Source of the DNA: Dermanyssus gallinae
Lineage: Eukaryota > Arthropoda > Arachnida > Mesostigmata > Dermanyssidae
Length of the DNA stretch: 64,000 nucleotides
Reading direction: 5' to 3'
Assembly: GCA_003439945.1 (NCBI GenBank)
Contig: QVRM01006564.1
Coordinates: 842,851-906,850 of the forward strand
The position numbers were made by a program, and so were the translations under genes. This document shows, one piece after another, positions 36,133-48,125 of this stretch (position 1 is the stretch's first letter; every line of letters starts with the position of its first letter). The notes beneath the pieces are model-generated. The model worked only from the letters and a program-made list of their open reading frames with translations, was not told the origin of the DNA and did not search any database.

Positions 36133-37461
36133 CATATTCTAGTACAACCAGTACAGATGCAATTCTACTACGGAGGCTCGTATCGTAACTCACTACAGCG
36201 CAGAGTCGTTGAGTTCATATTCGTGGCCGCGGAGGACGGCCGCGCGAACGCCTTTGTCCCGCCAGAGCGCCTCGAGGGCACGGATTGTCTCCTCGCTCAA
36301 CGTGTAGTAGTAGTTCGGTTCGTTCTCGGTGACGGGCGGAATCGGCGGATGCGAAAGGATCAGCTTGGCGGCGGCCTTATTTCGCGGATTCCCCAGCCGA
36401 ATTCGGAGCAAGCCCATACCTGAAACAAGTCACGCCACGCGTCAATCAATCGCACATCATCGCACCGCGCCTTGGCGGCACAGCGGCGACCAATATACAT
36501 GTATGCTAGAACAATGATACAAAAACAACGACGGCTATGAATGGCCTTCATGTTCAGCAGCTGTGTTGAGATTCGGAGATTGTTGTCACGTAAAAAACGT
36601 CACACCAACTGAACCAGCCCAGAAAGGCAGACTGCACATTGCGTACAGAGAATGGGGGGGGGGGGGGTACAATGTTAAAAACGTGAATCGAATAAATACC
36701 TAGAGAAAAAAAACAATATTCAAAACTATCTACTCTTATTAATCATCGCCTTCATCAACGACCTTTGGAACAACACAGGAATGGCCCGCACAGCACCAGC
36801 GGCAGCATGCGATGGCAGAGTCGAAACAAAAGAGTCTATAATTCACATTTTTTTTCTTTTTAAGCAGTACCAACGATAAGTGGTAGCCGTCATGGCCGTC
36901 AAGATGGAGGGCGCGCTTGCCACAAACGCAGTGGCACCAACACACCTTAAACTATGAGCTTTTTTACCGTTTTCTGGTTTGGATAACGTGCGGTGTTCAA
37001 ACGACTATCGTCATCGAGTTCTACGAGAACATCCATGACTCGGCCGAGGAACGCTATGACGCTAGCAATGCGTCAACGCTGGGAGGCCCACTCACTCATC
37101 AACCGTCTAGCCCAAGTGGCCGGCAGTTTTAGTAAGCGGCAGTCAAGAGCCTTCACTCAGTTACTACTGGCTATGTGTAGACATTAAATGGATACTGTTA
37201 TTAGCTGGGACAACGATAATCTCGCTTGCCTCTTGTTGGTTGTGGAGTTGGCTTACCAGTCCGCTTACTCATGAACTGTCAATGATTGCTGTTGCCGACG
37301 ACTAATATGATCGCACGTAATTAAAGCCCACCGGGAAGCACATATTTGGGCGGATAATACTCATCATGCAGAACTGGCCTCCTAGTCAACACTATGCACG
37401 CATGCTATTTGTTTGCCCAGGGGGCTATTCTGATGGCACTACAATTTGCAAATTATATAAA

Positions 37462-37516
<55 letters not shown>

Positions 37517-37684
37517 GGAGAAGCATTATCGTCAGAAGCGTACCTGCCAGTGTGTACTTCATGGAGCTAAGGAGATTGTCCAGTATGGTTGGTCGAAACG
37601 AGAGCAGTTCCTCATCGCTAAAGCCCTCATTGTAGATGACCTTCATCTGCTTGACGAGTGTACTCTTACCACTCTCGCCAGTAC
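30159..37684 (-). CDS. Divergent heterotrimeric G-protein alpha subunit, exons 2-6 (first exon not found)
   Basis: G-alpha subunits are receptor-coupled GTPases at the inner plasma membrane. Exons, 5' to 3': 37684..37544, 36419..36194, 35056..34774, 31478..31342, 30363..30159. All have GT..AG borders and matching phases (1, 2, 0, 2), giving 329 residues from the P-loop onward. P-loop GTGESGKST (usual GAGESGKST) opens the first exon at the canonical intron position. Helical-domain blocks ALEALWRDKGVRAAV and the switch I block DVLRARVRTNGVMETEF are clear, with Arg and Thr kept. Switch II is abnormal: where the family has DVGGQ, this reads DAGISLSSVTPWWTLSKW, about six residues longer and lacking the catalytic Gln. 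NKMD and TSAVDT guanine motifs are kept. The C-terminus is NLASYQLL. Subfamily unresolved (features of both G12/13 and Gs). The N-terminal exon is missing from the window or unrecognised. Confidence 0.85.
30422..30490. repeat. (TA)n followed by (GA)n
   Basis: Compound dinucleotide array, TA to about 30466 then GA to 30490, in the last G-alpha intron. Confidence 0.95.
30520..30560 (-). mobile_element. Possible solo end of a DNA transposon
   Basis: Read on the minus strand the sequence begins ACAGGGTGTTTCAGGATTAA, which resembles transposon termini of the CAGGGTGTTTC type widespread in arthropods. No partner end was located. Confidence 0.3.
31795..31895 (+). mobile_element. SINE type C 3'-tail fragment (possible)
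   Basis: GGCGGATAGTTTAGAATTGAAAAAAACCTCC resembles the 3' end of the SINE copies at 32.5 and 40.8 kb (CGGAGGATAGT...). A weaker partial copy precedes it at about 31800. The rest of the element is not present. Confidence 0.35.
32261..32575 (+). mobile_element. SINE type C, best-preserved copy, in a G-alpha intron
   Basis: The tRNA-like head has box A (TGGTCTAGGGGGATGGC, 32267-32283) and box B GGTTCGATCCC at 32324-32334. A body follows with the core GGGGAAAGTCTAGATATCTC (about 32420) and CAACATGTTCGG, and a 3' part CGGAGGATAGTCTAGAGTC. Other copies in this window are at 28.1, 35.8 and 40.7 kb. Confidence 0.8.
32579..32955. other. Two protein-like open stretches inside a G-alpha intron
   Basis: Minus strand 32833-32582 is an open frame (RAVRAFEHSAAPLHETAKLL...) preceded by GTATGTAG, but it contains no Met. 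Plus strand 32885-32955 starts with ATG and reads MAEDYGSAGRWLLIENSAAY before the donor GAAG|GTAAAA. Both are GC-richer than their surroundings. I do not recognise either, and neither can be joined in phase to the candidate exon at 34022. They may be exons of a nested gene or chance. Confidence 0.2.
34022..34097 (+). CDS. Candidate internal exon of an unidentified plus-strand gene
   Basis: A 76-base open stretch with a strong acceptor (TTTTAATTTCAG) and donor (CCAG|GTACCT). Only one phase is open; it reads RYRSLGKVADVIEEEVMLME then VCIKP. It lies on the strand opposite G-alpha, inside a G-alpha intron. No family recognised. Confidence 0.25.
34359..34403. repeat. (TA)n array
   Basis: Pure TA dinucleotide in a G-alpha intron. 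Confidence 0.95.
35205..35275. repeat. (TA)n array
   Basis: About 70 bases of TA with one G interruption, between G-alpha exons. Confidence 0.95.
35756..36058 (+). mobile_element. SINE type C copy between (TA)n arrays
   Basis: The head GGCGGCGTGATCTAAAGGAC and a degenerate box B (CGATTCAATCC, about 35832) are followed by GGGAAAACCCTAGATATCCT at about 35940 and a 3' end ATACATGTGCAGCGAATAAT. TA arrays lie immediately before (35727-35753) and after (36061-36140). Confidence 0.7.
36061..36140. repeat. (TA)n array
   Basis: Compound TA/CA dinucleotide array immediately upstream (plus sense) of a G-alpha exon. Confidence 0.95.
37467..37514. repeat. (TA)n array beside the P-loop exon
   Basis: TA dinucleotide array 30 bases inside the intron that follows the G-alpha P-loop exon. 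Confidence 0.95.
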
Positions 37685-38688
37685 CTGTAGGATCAAACAA
37701 AGAGAAAACAAACTTTTAGAAAACGTTCGCATATGACTCAAAAAACTACAACTATCACGTTAGATCACATTAGCAACAACAATGGCTGGTTCAGGTTAGG
37801 CAGTGAAACAGTACCACAACCGGTAAAACATTATCCTGCGGACGATACCAAGTCAAGTATGAAATAACTGCTAGCACAATAAATCATAATAAATGCATTC
37901 GTTATGATTGCTGTTACTTTTGTCTCAATGCAGAATCATTAGCGCTTATACATGGGCGGCTCCAAGTCAAATACAACGCCACTTCTTTGTCACCAGAGAG
38001 GGAAGCTTAAGGAGTCAAGACCTATGAGCTCAGGACGAGAAGAATAATCCACTGTATATATATATATATATACTTCGACCAGCCAAGCGAAGCTACAGAA
38101 ATATATTATGCGAATCGAAGTGCGCTTCATCGCGGCCACGACCTCGCCCTGATAAAATACTCATGTGCCGTTCTCTGTGACTTTATTTTACTTAAGTGCC
38201 CAATGCGTCCAACGGCAAATCGCGCGCGTTTCATAACATCGGTGAGCAAGGGCACATAAGGTGAGCGGGACTACAAATATATCGTAATTATACTAATAAA
38301 ATATTGTCCATAATGTCCCGGTCCTAGTCATAGTGGTGGTAATATTATTGGTTAGTCTTGAGTCGTAGTAGTAGTAGTTGTTGTTGTAGCAGTCGAGCGT
38401 CAACAAATTAACCAATTTTACACAACAGCTCGCTTATTATCCACACCTTTGCTTTATGCGTCCTTAGTTAGCAGCGAACGCGATTTTTACTCCGTAAGGG
38501 GTTGGTTAAGGTTAGCGCAAGTAGAGCGTTTACGCATCAAATCGAAAAACTCAGAATCCGTATATATTTGTATTAGCACCAATTTGGTGCAGGTGCTTCA
38601 CACAAGTAAAATTTCACAAGCTAATATTAATATTGTTGCTCTTCCGACTACCACTGCTAAATGGTGAATGACACATCCAATGATGGGA
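37685..38688. other. Upstream of the G-alpha P-loop exon, no exon recognised
   Basis: This should be intron or upstream sequence of G-alpha. I searched by eye for the conserved end of a first exon (leucine run followed by Gly at a donor) on the minus strand and did not find it here. Includes (TA)n at 38055-38072 and (TAG)n at about 38363-38375. Confidence 0.4.
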
Positions 38689-38757
38689 TAACTATTGAAA
38701 AACCTCCTGATAACCCAAGGCGTAAAACGTAGCAAGGGTGATTAGATAAATAAACAA

Positions 38758-38803
<46 letters not shown>

Positions 38804-38870
38804 TTGTTTATTTATATAATCACTCTCGCTATTTTTTAGGCTTTGGGTTATCAGAAGGTTTTTTAATAGT

Positions 38871-38875
<5 letters not shown>
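38689..38875. repeat. Inverted repeat with (TA)n at its centre
   Basis: The left arm 38689-38768 and right arm 38787-38875 are inverted imperfect copies (AACCTCCTGATAACCCAA against TTGGGTTATCAGAAGGTT, and TAAATAAACAAACACACA against its complement). The (TA)n and (TG)n between them are the loop. Arms are about 80 bases. Confidence 0.8.
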
Positions 38876-38879
<4 letters not shown>

Positions 38880-38916
<37 letters not shown>

Positions 38917-40671
38917 AAACGGTAATTCTCGCCGACCAGGCCTACAACGACGACTATATCTACGTCTTTTTGTTGAATTCAAGAGCCGCCAAGCAGAATT
39001 AATGTGGAGGTTATCCCCGTGCCTACAATCAGACAGACAGACGATTTCTAACCATGGTACTAACGAGAATTGACTGCTGTTACCACTCGAAGCTTCTTTA
39101 ATTATTGTTGCAAGCTAACTATTCAATTAGCTTGCGGTCGTGTGCATGCCTGTACCAGCGATGGTATGCGTAGATGCCTACGGCCGTCTTTCGCAGAGAT
39201 ACAACACGCATTCACGCAATAATCGCTGCCAACATGCAGCCCGATTCACGTCAGACAGTCACTGTGTGACGCGCTGGGCAATGCGTCACCATCCGTCGCG
39301 TGTGTCCTGTACTGCGTCAGGTGTGCCTCAGGTGTGAGCGTGTTCAATCCGACTGCATCTGCAGCTGTCCAACGTACCAGACCAAACCCATATCTCCCCG
39401 CGGCATCGTTGAAGATATTCAGTAAGGGATGACGTCGATAACGATACCAGCTAAAATAACAACAACAGCAGCAACAAAAACAAAAACAACAACAACGACG
39501 ACGACGACGACGACAACAACAACAACAACAACAACAACAGTAGTGGGACCGCCAGCATAACAGATGTACTCGAACTTCCACGACAGTGCGAGCACATTCC
39601 AGCTACACCGCTAGCATCATCATCATCCTATTTATTTATTAGCTTCAAAAATGAATTAATGCAGTTAACAAAAAGCTGACAGATATGAAAGGTATGGGAT
39701 GACTTGAATGAACAATGAATGTCGAAAGCAAAGGCCCTTGCTTTGTTGTCGTCGTCGTTATTGTTCTAAGCTAGCGGAAAGAGGCCGCGTGAAGGGCGTG
39801 AACTCGTCTCAAAAGCGCATAGTAATGCTCGATGGAAGCAATGCTTCCCACGGAAAAGGGACGTGTTGACAATCTCCGCTTGTCAGAGACACAAATAAAT
39901 GTTGCTGTTGTTGTAGTTGTTGTTGTTGTTTTGACCGTTGTTGTTACTGTGGCTATTGTCGTTAGCGTTGCTGAGAAGGAGGAGAAGAAGAGGAAGAAGA
40001 AAAAGAAAAACAAGGAGGATGCAGAAAAAGCGATGCTCACAAGAACAAAAGAAGCCGACAACAAAAAAGAAATACACCAGAGGCACCGAATTCCCTTGGG
40101 CAGAGAACCCTGATCGAGCTCAATTATGGCGCCGAGCATCAGCTTTCCTTTGTCTTAGCATTAGCCTACTTATCTATTATGTGCATACATACATACATAC
40201 AAGTAGTGGACAGCCGAGAATACTTCCCGCGTATATGCAGTGTGTATAGTTGTTGTTGTTGTTGTTGCTGTATTCAGCAATGTGTAGCAGAACCTTCCCC
40301 CAAAAGAAAAGGGCGTTTCTTCTCTAGTGAAACTGATTTGCCCATGATTATAGGATTGAACGAACGCTACACTGCGATCAATTAGGCTAATTATGCCTCT
40401 ACGACGATTAGAATACTAGTAATTATTAACATTTGGGCAAATTACTACGGAAAAGCCAGAGCGGCGTCTACAAGGTCCACAAGTAGGAGGTGCCAGTAAT
40501 GGCGCACCTGACATTTTGAGAAGAGCAAAGCAGTCTGCTCATGAATGCATTGTGGGCTGGGTCAAACAACCAATCCGGCCACTCTAAATGCCTAGGAAAC
40601 GTCAAAACAACGGTCTAGTAAAACGAGTACACAAAAAGAAGTCGAACGAACTGTACCATTAGTTCCTGAAA
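38880..40671. other. Simple-repeat-rich spacer
   Basis: No recognised gene. (TA)n at 38880-38911; (AAC)n/(ACG)n at about 39456-39540; (GTT)n at 39901-39960; a GAA/AAG-rich purine stretch at 39975-40030; (CATA)n near 40188; (GTT)n near 40250. Open frames here are homopolymeric translations of repeats. Confidence 0.6.
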
Positions 40672-40890
40672 TACAAAACCATACCGCTGAAAGTCAGTAG
40701 CCAGGCTACCACAAAGACTGTTGGGGAAACCCTATATATCTCAACATGTTCGGCCCATGTTATTGCACATTGAAGACGCATTAAAGACTTGCCTCATGGT
40801 GATTCCAAGCCCGCACAGGACGGAGGATAGTGCTGAATTAAAAACAATCTCTCTAAAAAAAAGTTTAATTCTAAACTCTAAGATGCCCAA
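40672..40890 (+). mobile_element. SINE type C, 5'-truncated copy
   Basis: It starts in the body (ACCGCTGAAAGTCAGTAGCC), shows the core GGGGAAACCCTATATATCTC at about 40721 and CAACATGTTCGG, and ends CGGAGGATAGTGCTGAATTA. No tRNA-like head is present. Confidence 0.7.
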
Positions 40891-41583
40891 CCTGATCTAA
40901 CAAATGGACGTCGAAGAACAAATTCAAAATGTTCAAAACTTGAACCCACGCCGTTCTCTTGTTCGTAGTTTGCCACCATGGCTGTCCGGCTGATTGTTGG
41001 ACCAGTGCGTTACTCACGTTAGCCGCAGCTCATTTTAAAAATTCCATCTTGTCGGGCGCTTGGCTGTCTTGTTGGATGCCCCATCTACCAGCAATTGCTC
41101 TAGTAGCAATACCAATAACAACACCAGAAGCACTAAGTCAACAAAAAGCCCACCTTTGAGCGGAAACAGAAAGGAAGCAGTTATTTGTTTTTCAACATCC
41201 GCTTCCAACATCGCATCCAGCATAGATAGTCGAGCACCAGCGATCGAAGCATCGGCTCAGCTCTCAGACAAACATCACGATCCGGCTCTTCTGGGCATCA
41301 CTACAATCATCGTTCAACATCACTTTTTTTTTACTAATATTACTCTCCCTTTCTGTCGGTCTATTATTATCTAATATAGTTCGATGCATTTGTCAAGGTT
41401 ATTTGTTTAGGTTAGGCACGCGTTTGTACGTCAAACGTACTCTTTCCCTGTCTGCTTACGACGAGCCGTGAATGTTCATGCTAATAATGTTCATACTTGC
41501 ATCATTACGAAAATTGTTTATTAATAGGCATTCCTCTTGCTAGCGTCTAAAAGCCTACACGCGAAATGAACCCCGTATACAAG

Positions 41584-41585
<2 letters not shown>
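40891..41585. other. Unassigned open stretches
   Basis: Open frames overlap at 40959-41374 on the plus strand and 41223-41035 on the minus strand. The plus frame 41060-41374 is rich in Ser, Thr and Asn. No domain or splice pattern decides between them, and I make no gene call. Confidence 0.3.
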
Positions 41586-41736
<151 letters not shown>

Positions 41737-42575
41737 AACTCATGTCTTGCCCCTTTTCCCTACGGCTATTTCTGCGTGCTTTCGGTTTCTGCCATTTATT
41801 AGACTTTGTTCCCCGGCCGCAACGAGGCAAACCGTGTAACCGTGCGAAAGTTGCACAAAGGCACAGCCAAACACCGCGACGTAATCGCAAAAGCACATTC
41901 TAACGATCTGTATCGTGAGACTGTATCGTGCGCGTATATGTGACAGGTTTGTCTGTCTGTCTGACTAAATACCGGTAAGCTTGTTATGACTGGCCGATTA
42001 CCCGGTCGCGTTTCGCGTCTCGTTTTTTCCCAACAGTCCCACTAAATACGTGAATGTTTTCGTTCAACATTCATTTAGTCGCCGTATCGTCTCCTCCGTC
42101 GTCTGCCGGGAATGCTGGCAGGCAGCAGGGAGGAGATAGATGTTTGTTTTACTCGACTTTCTTAACGATACCGTTTAAGAAGCATCTCACTGAGCGACTT
42201 GGAACGTTGAAGCCACTTCGTATGCGCGCACGGTGTAAGCGAGTGGCGTCGCTTCTACCCTATTCGGGGGGTCTGTCCGCATCGTCGAAGCGATGATACG
42301 TGGATACGAAATATATACTACGCATATCGCAATACGCCCACACTGGTGGTCTCACCATTATTTCACTATCATCGTTGGCTCGTCGTTACAAAGCCACACT
42401 TTCTAACCACCAGAAAGATTCCATAAACAACTGCTTAACCGAACACGAGCGAATGAATCGATCAAGTGACAATTGGTTGTTATGCTGTTGCTGCAGCTGC
42501 TGCTGCTCGCATAAGCAAAAGATTTCTGAGTTGTTTGATTTGATTGGAATTAGCTGTTGGATCTTCAGCATCTTG

Positions 42576-42610
<35 letters not shown>

Positions 42611-42729
42611 GTTGTGTTTATTTTCTTTTAATTGCCAACTTCGCTAAACTTCAAACCACGAGAATGCGCGGCAGCTTCCTATTACCCGTAGGCACATAAT
42701 TCTAAACTATCACTTATATAAATATATTT

Positions 42730-42775
<46 letters not shown>

Positions 42776-42977
42776 GTAATATATATATAATTGTGATAAG
42801 AATCACAATCACTTATCGTTTCGTCAAGCGTCGTATTGCCGATATACGTTTGTGTTATACGTGTACACTGGCAACGCGAGGTACATCTACAGATTCATCG
42901 ATGACTGCTTACTAAATTTTATTACGTCCTATACGCGAGAAAAGACACATAATTACACTGGCTAAACGTATAAACAC
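41737..42977. other. Spacer, no recognised gene
   Basis: Contains (TA)n at 42579-42606 and 42743-42770, an A-run at about 42730, and (CTG)n near 42482-42512. Frame 42054-42296 has no domain. Confidence 0.45.
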
Positions 42978-43206
<229 letters not shown>

Positions 43207-43768
43207 AAACAGAGACAAGACGTTCCACAGACGTCATTATGACTAGTCTTTCTGCTTCATCGGATGGTGGGACCTATTGTTGTCCCGGCTGCAGTTTCTG
43301 CTGCTGCTGCTACTGCTGGTTGCTGGCTGGCTGCAGTATTGACGTTGTTGTTGTTGTTGATAGAGTTGTTGTGGATCCGGTGGCGATGCTCCCTGCCTGC
43401 CTTGGGACTGCCTCGAGCGAGCCGCCCCTGTCGCCGCCACCATCATCATCATCACCACCGCCGCCCACGCAGACCGTCGGGGTCTTCTTGTTTGCTCTGT
43501 ACTGGCCGCCACTGGAGAGACGCCGCCACTGGAGACGAGACACAGTACGTGTTCATCTACCATTGTGCTTCTGACACTACGACCTGCACTACCAGTACGA
43601 TGTGCACGGGGGGAGGGAGGGGGGGGGCGTCACTTATAGTATATTCGTCGGCGGCTTTGTTATTGTTGTTGTTGTTGTGGTTGCCACTACATTACTATAC
43701 CATATGCATCTCGTATAATATATTATATCGGAATAGTGTAATAGTAACAACGACACCAATGAGACCCG

Positions 43769-43827
<59 letters not shown>

Positions 43828-44128
43828 AGATCGCAAATACCCTGGTTTGGTGAGAAGATACCACTTCATACTCGGAGCCATGAAAACGATAGGCCCGATC
43901 GGCAAGGGCACAAATGTGTTCCCTAAAATCTTAGGCATCAAAATTACTTTGCTTTTTTGTGGAACATAAACGCCTCAATCGATACAATACATGGCGCGCA
44001 TTACTATCGCATATTAACTAAAATAAGAAGAAAAAGAAATACAAGAAGGGGGCGCGAATCAACGCGGCTAATTTTCCGAGTAACTAACTGTTGTACTAGC
44101 TTACTAATTACCGAATAATTTTCCCCAG
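43207..44128. repeat. Triplet-rich region with (TGT)n, (CAT)n and (AAT)n
   Basis: Tracts include CTG/TGT at 43280-43370, CAT at 43438-43455, G-runs at 43608-43628 and a pure (AAT)n at 43769-43824. The open frames across it (for example 43264-43926) translate these repeats into Val, His and Asn runs and show no domain. Confidence 0.6.
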
Positions 44129-44187
44129 CTGTATTGGAACCTAATTGTCACGCCCCATGACAGAAAGGGCATCTTCGAAATTGAATG
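44129..44187 (+). CDS. Candidate internal exon of an unidentified plus-strand gene
   Basis: A 59-base stretch preceded by TTTTCCCCAG and followed by TG|GTTAGT. Only one phase is open; it reads LYWNLIVTPHDRKGIFEIE. If the donor is not used, the frame continues to a stop at about 44237. It is a rare protein-like sequence in an otherwise repetitive stretch. No family recognised. Confidence 0.25.
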
Positions 44188-45090
44188 GTTAGTGGCTCTC
44201 ATCTCTTACTATGACTGCTGCTACAACAGCGTCTAATACGAATGCTCTACACCGTCTCTCCGGTCGATCGTTCCTACATCAAGGGCACCAAGCGTAATCT
44301 CAGTCAAACTGAAACGCGACATAACATGCGACAAAAATGCGACACCAATGAAAAAGTGCAAGTTCGTCTAACAGATCGTGTCATTATGGCAGCATGTACG
44401 AAGCGTTCGCCGCGTCGTCCACAACAACGACATATTGCAACAAAGAAAAAAGAGCATGCACAAAAGCGTGCACGAATCACAATCGCTTTATTAATTATAG
44501 CCTGCGTGCTGTACGTGCGACAAGAGACATTATCCGAGTTGATTTTGGGCTGGGTTATTATTATCATGAGAACCTACACGTGGATTGAAATCGATAGACA
44601 GGTAGATTTCACACGCACGGTAGGTAGCCACTAAATAACCCAGCAGACAGTTCAATCAAGCGGCTAAGCACAGTATATCGCGACAATCTAGCCGACGAAT
44701 AATCTGAAACCTGTCGAAAAGATCTGCTATCAATTGCTCGTTAATTTCCGTCTTGACGTAAATCTCCTCTCGACCTGTGTGGAGTTAGCATTCTGAACGC
44801 CTCTTGTCGGGGCGGGGAGAGGAAATAATATAGAACAAAAGGAAAGCCTTGTCATTATGGCATTATGGCCGGTAACGCGCTAAATCAGTTTGTCTCTAAT
44901 GCTCCATATTACCCATTGCTAAACTTACTATAGATCCAAGACAAATGTATTGTATATCTATCTATCAATCTATCTATATTGTGCTCATTATTGAACGCTA
45001 TATCGAGATGCCTCGGTCTTCTACGAACTGACACAAGATGCGTTCCCACCATGCGTCATTCGAATAACAATTGCTGCCTTAGCAAAACAG
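44188..45090. other. Spacer, no recognised gene
   Basis: The 130-codon frame at 44242-44634 has a hydrophobic stretch (ITIALLIIACVLYV) but overlaps open frames on both strands and has no splice or codon-use support, so it is not called. Confidence 0.4.
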
Positions 45091-45143
<53 letters not shown>

Positions 45144-45150
45144 TTACTGT
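45091..45150. repeat. (TTA)n array
   Basis: About 45 bases of pure ATT triplet followed by degenerate continuation. Confidence 0.95.
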
Positions 45151-45724
45151 CATCATCATCATTACCAATCATTGCAACGCTGATGATGATGATTATTATT
45201 AATTTTATTATTGCCACCACGTGCAACATTATGCACTATACATTCCGTGTTGCTATTGTCGCTGGGCGGAGTAACAGTCTACTTAACGTGCCTTCAGCAG
45301 CATCAACAGCAATGAGAACGGCATGTGTAGCTGGCGGAAACCGCGACCCGCCAAATGGTGGAGGCCAAAACACCGCATGCCGCCAGGCCTCAGCCAGACC
45401 TCATCGACAACCCCCGTGCCCCCCCCCCTGCCGCATCTTGTCCACCGCCCGGCGACCAGGCGACACAATTTGCGAGCCATCCGTTCGATAGCATCATCAT
45501 CCCCTATATTCTCAGCTCTACTCGACCCTATCCGATTTTCTCGACTTTATCCGATCTTCGACGTCGACAACGACAACTGTCGTCCCTCCCCTCGACGGCT
45601 TCGTAACAGAAGACATCTGTATGCTGATGACTCGCTTATGACGAGACAATGGCCCGGTCACACTTACGACTGCTGTGACGACGTCATCGAAATAGGTCTG
45701 ATTCGACTCAATGAACGACCAAGT

Positions 45725-45774
45725 GTTGCTGTTACTGCTGTTCCCGTTGATAGTCTTGTTCCTATTGTTATTGC

Positions 45775-45820
<46 letters not shown>

Positions 45821-46075
45821 CCTATTGTTGTTGTTGCTGTCGCGGTTGTTATTGTTGTATCTGTTTTTTGCTGTTGTTGTTGTTGTTGCTGTCGCGGTTG
45901 TTATTGTTGTTCCTATTGTTGTATCTGTTTTTGCTGTTGTTGTTGTTGTTGTTGTTGCTGTCGCGGTTGTTATTGTTGTTCCTATTGTTGTTGTTGTTGC
46001 TGTCGCGGTTGTTATTGTTGTATCTGTTTTTGCTGTTGTTTGTGGTGTTGTTGTTGTTGTTGTTACTGCTGTCAT
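45725..46075. repeat. (TTG)n tract with embedded minisatellite
   Basis: GTT-rich tract in which the 26-base unit beginning GTTGCTGTCGCGGTTGTTAT recurs four times (first copies at about 45833, 45887, 45953) at unequal spacing, with variable numbers of GTT between. Some spacers share TTCCTATTGTTGTATCTG. The result is a higher-order array within a microsatellite. Confidence 0.85.
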
Positions 46076-46254
46076 TTTCTGCTCTGTGTGTTTCAGCTGC
46101 GCTGCTGCTGCTACTGCCACTGCCTGCTAGGCGGTATAGCTTGTACAGAACCGAATCGGACCAATTCTGGCCGTCAGCTGAACCAGTCAGCCATGACGCG
46201 CCCGGCGTGACGGCACAGATGACGGTTTTCGACCTCCTCCTACTTCTATTACAG

Positions 46255-46660
46255 CGAACTGCTTCTACTATTACTATTACTACTACTGCTACTACTATTA
46301 CTGCTACTGCTACTACTACGAAAACTACAACAACTGCTTCTACTGTATGTATGATACGACCTCTTTCCGCCCTCCGCTTGCTTGTGGCAGGGGACGACGA
46401 CGTATCGACGACACCCAAGAAACTCACTTAGCGCAAACGAGGGCCTGTTGCTGCTGCTGCTGCTGCTATCTCCGTATCGGCGCCACTACGACCACTAAGA
46501 TCATCACCACGACCGCAGCAGACACGACAACAATAATAACAACAACAACAATGACAATAACAATCGCGACGACGACATTAGCAACAACAGCGACAACAAT
46601 AACAACAACAACAGCGACAACAACAGCTACGACAACAACATCTTGTCTCGATTGTAGGCG
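46255..46660. repeat. (TAC)n, (CTG)n and (AAC)n tracts
   Basis: TAC/CTA triplets at 46263-46325, CTG at 46448-46468 and AAC/CGA triplets at 46518-46640. No coding signal beyond repeat translation. Confidence 0.85.
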
Positions 46661-46906
46661 GGCAACAGAGCCGCCTCAATCGTTGTGGTAGTGAGATGTC
46701 GTTGAACAGGCGGAGACGTCGTTTTCGTGTGGTTTCTCACCGTATCGGTCCCTCATCTCAACGGCTCCCTCAACAATAATAGCCGTACGATGAGGACCCA
46801 CCGAATAGTAAGTGATTCAAACAGCACACCAGCACCGGCAACATTAGCTCGTCGTTCCGATTATATGTTTCACCACTTTACTCTCCTTCGATTTCTCTCT
46901 CTCTTT

Positions 46907-46941
<35 letters not shown>

Positions 46942-47094
46942 TACAGAAGGGGAGAGGTAATAATAGCAAGATCCATAGCAGTACATAATTTTCTTCAGAA
47001 TCGTCAGGGAGAATTGACCGCAATAATAAGAACAGACAGATAAACAGACCGATACCAGCAAAAGAGAGACAGACACACACACAAGTACAACATT

Positions 47095-47400
47095 AACACA
47101 ACAGCAGCCGTGACAACAGCAGCAACAACAACTACTACTACACAGCAGCAAGAGCAACAACATTACAGTAGCAATAACAACGACAACAACAACGACAACG
47201 ACAACAAAAACAACAGCGACAACAACAGCACCAACAACAACAAAAACAACAACGACAACAACAACAGCAATAACAACAACAAAGTCACTGCGGTCCAAAC
47301 GCAGCGGCGTAAAGCGGCGCCGATGAGCGACCACAAAAGAAATGGCGGTAACGGCGGCGGCGGCGGCGGTAGCGTCCCCACGATGACGCTGAGGTGATGA
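47095..47400. repeat. (CAA)n tract followed by a GGC-rich stretch
   Basis: CAA/CGA triplets to 47283, then GC-rich sequence with (GGC)n at 47354-47378. A C-run follows at 47471-47481. Confidence 0.85.
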
Positions 47401-47902
47401 TGGTGGTTGAACGCCCACCCACCCATCCCTTTATCCACCCATCCACCCGCTCGTTCGCTCACCCGACGCCCCCCCCCCCCACTTCCCCAGCTACAATACT
47501 GCTGCTACGCGCTTGGTGTTGTAGCGAGCAGCAGAGTGCCTGCCGCCAGAGTGAGTTAAGTGGAGGCTGTGAGTCAACCGCGAACGGCGTCGTCATCAGT
47601 CAAACATCAACAGCGACAGAGGGAAATGACGTCGAGCGACCAACCGACCACATCGCCGTCGACGATCGTCTTTGACAACTTTGCGGCTGCAGAGCTCAGC
47701 TCAGCATTCGCTAAAAACGCTGGGTCGACGCTATGAGGAGAGCCAGCCAGTCAGTTAGTCCGTCCGTCCGTCTGAACCCATCCATGAGTGCGTCGTCTCT
47801 CTGTCTGTATAGCTATCTCTCCGTAGACTGTGAGGGAACATTGTCACCACCACCACCAGCACATGTTGCTGTTACGTAACGTCATTCGTATACACAGGCA
47901 CG

Positions 47903-47905
<3 letters not shown>
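47400..47905. other. GC-richer spacer
   Basis: The frame 47394-47675 has no recognised domain. CpG-containing sequence with (CCGT)n near 47761-47773. It could be a promoter-proximal or 5' UTR segment, but nothing shows which gene it would serve. Confidence 0.3.
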
Positions 47906-47954
<49 letters not shown>

Positions 47955-47961
47955 GATAATT

Positions 47962-48085
47962 GAACATACAAGCATTCACCCACAGTAATGTCTTGCTTTG
48001 ACTCACTCCAACCGCACGACGTTACCCCAAGCCTGTGTGGGTGCTACTATTGTCTAGTTTACTGTAGGTGAATGTGTGGATGTTC

Positions 48086-48125
<40 letters not shown>

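Noticed and set aside
36917..37135. Exon reading VQTTIVIEFYENIHDSAEER on the plus strand
   Set aside because: It follows the 34022-34097 candidate in a plausible phase, but there is no AG acceptor before it, and a second phase is equally protein-like.
43264..43926. 220-codon frame
   Set aside because: Translation of TGT, CAT and AAT triplets; ends in an Asn run, no conserved segment.
44242..44634. 130-codon frame with a hydrophobic stretch
   Set aside because: Overlaps open frames on both strands, no splice signals or family resemblance.
45323..46431. Long frames on both strands (up to 295 codons)
   Set aside because: Val, Leu, Cys, Thr or Asn runs from (TTG)n; open in several phases at once.
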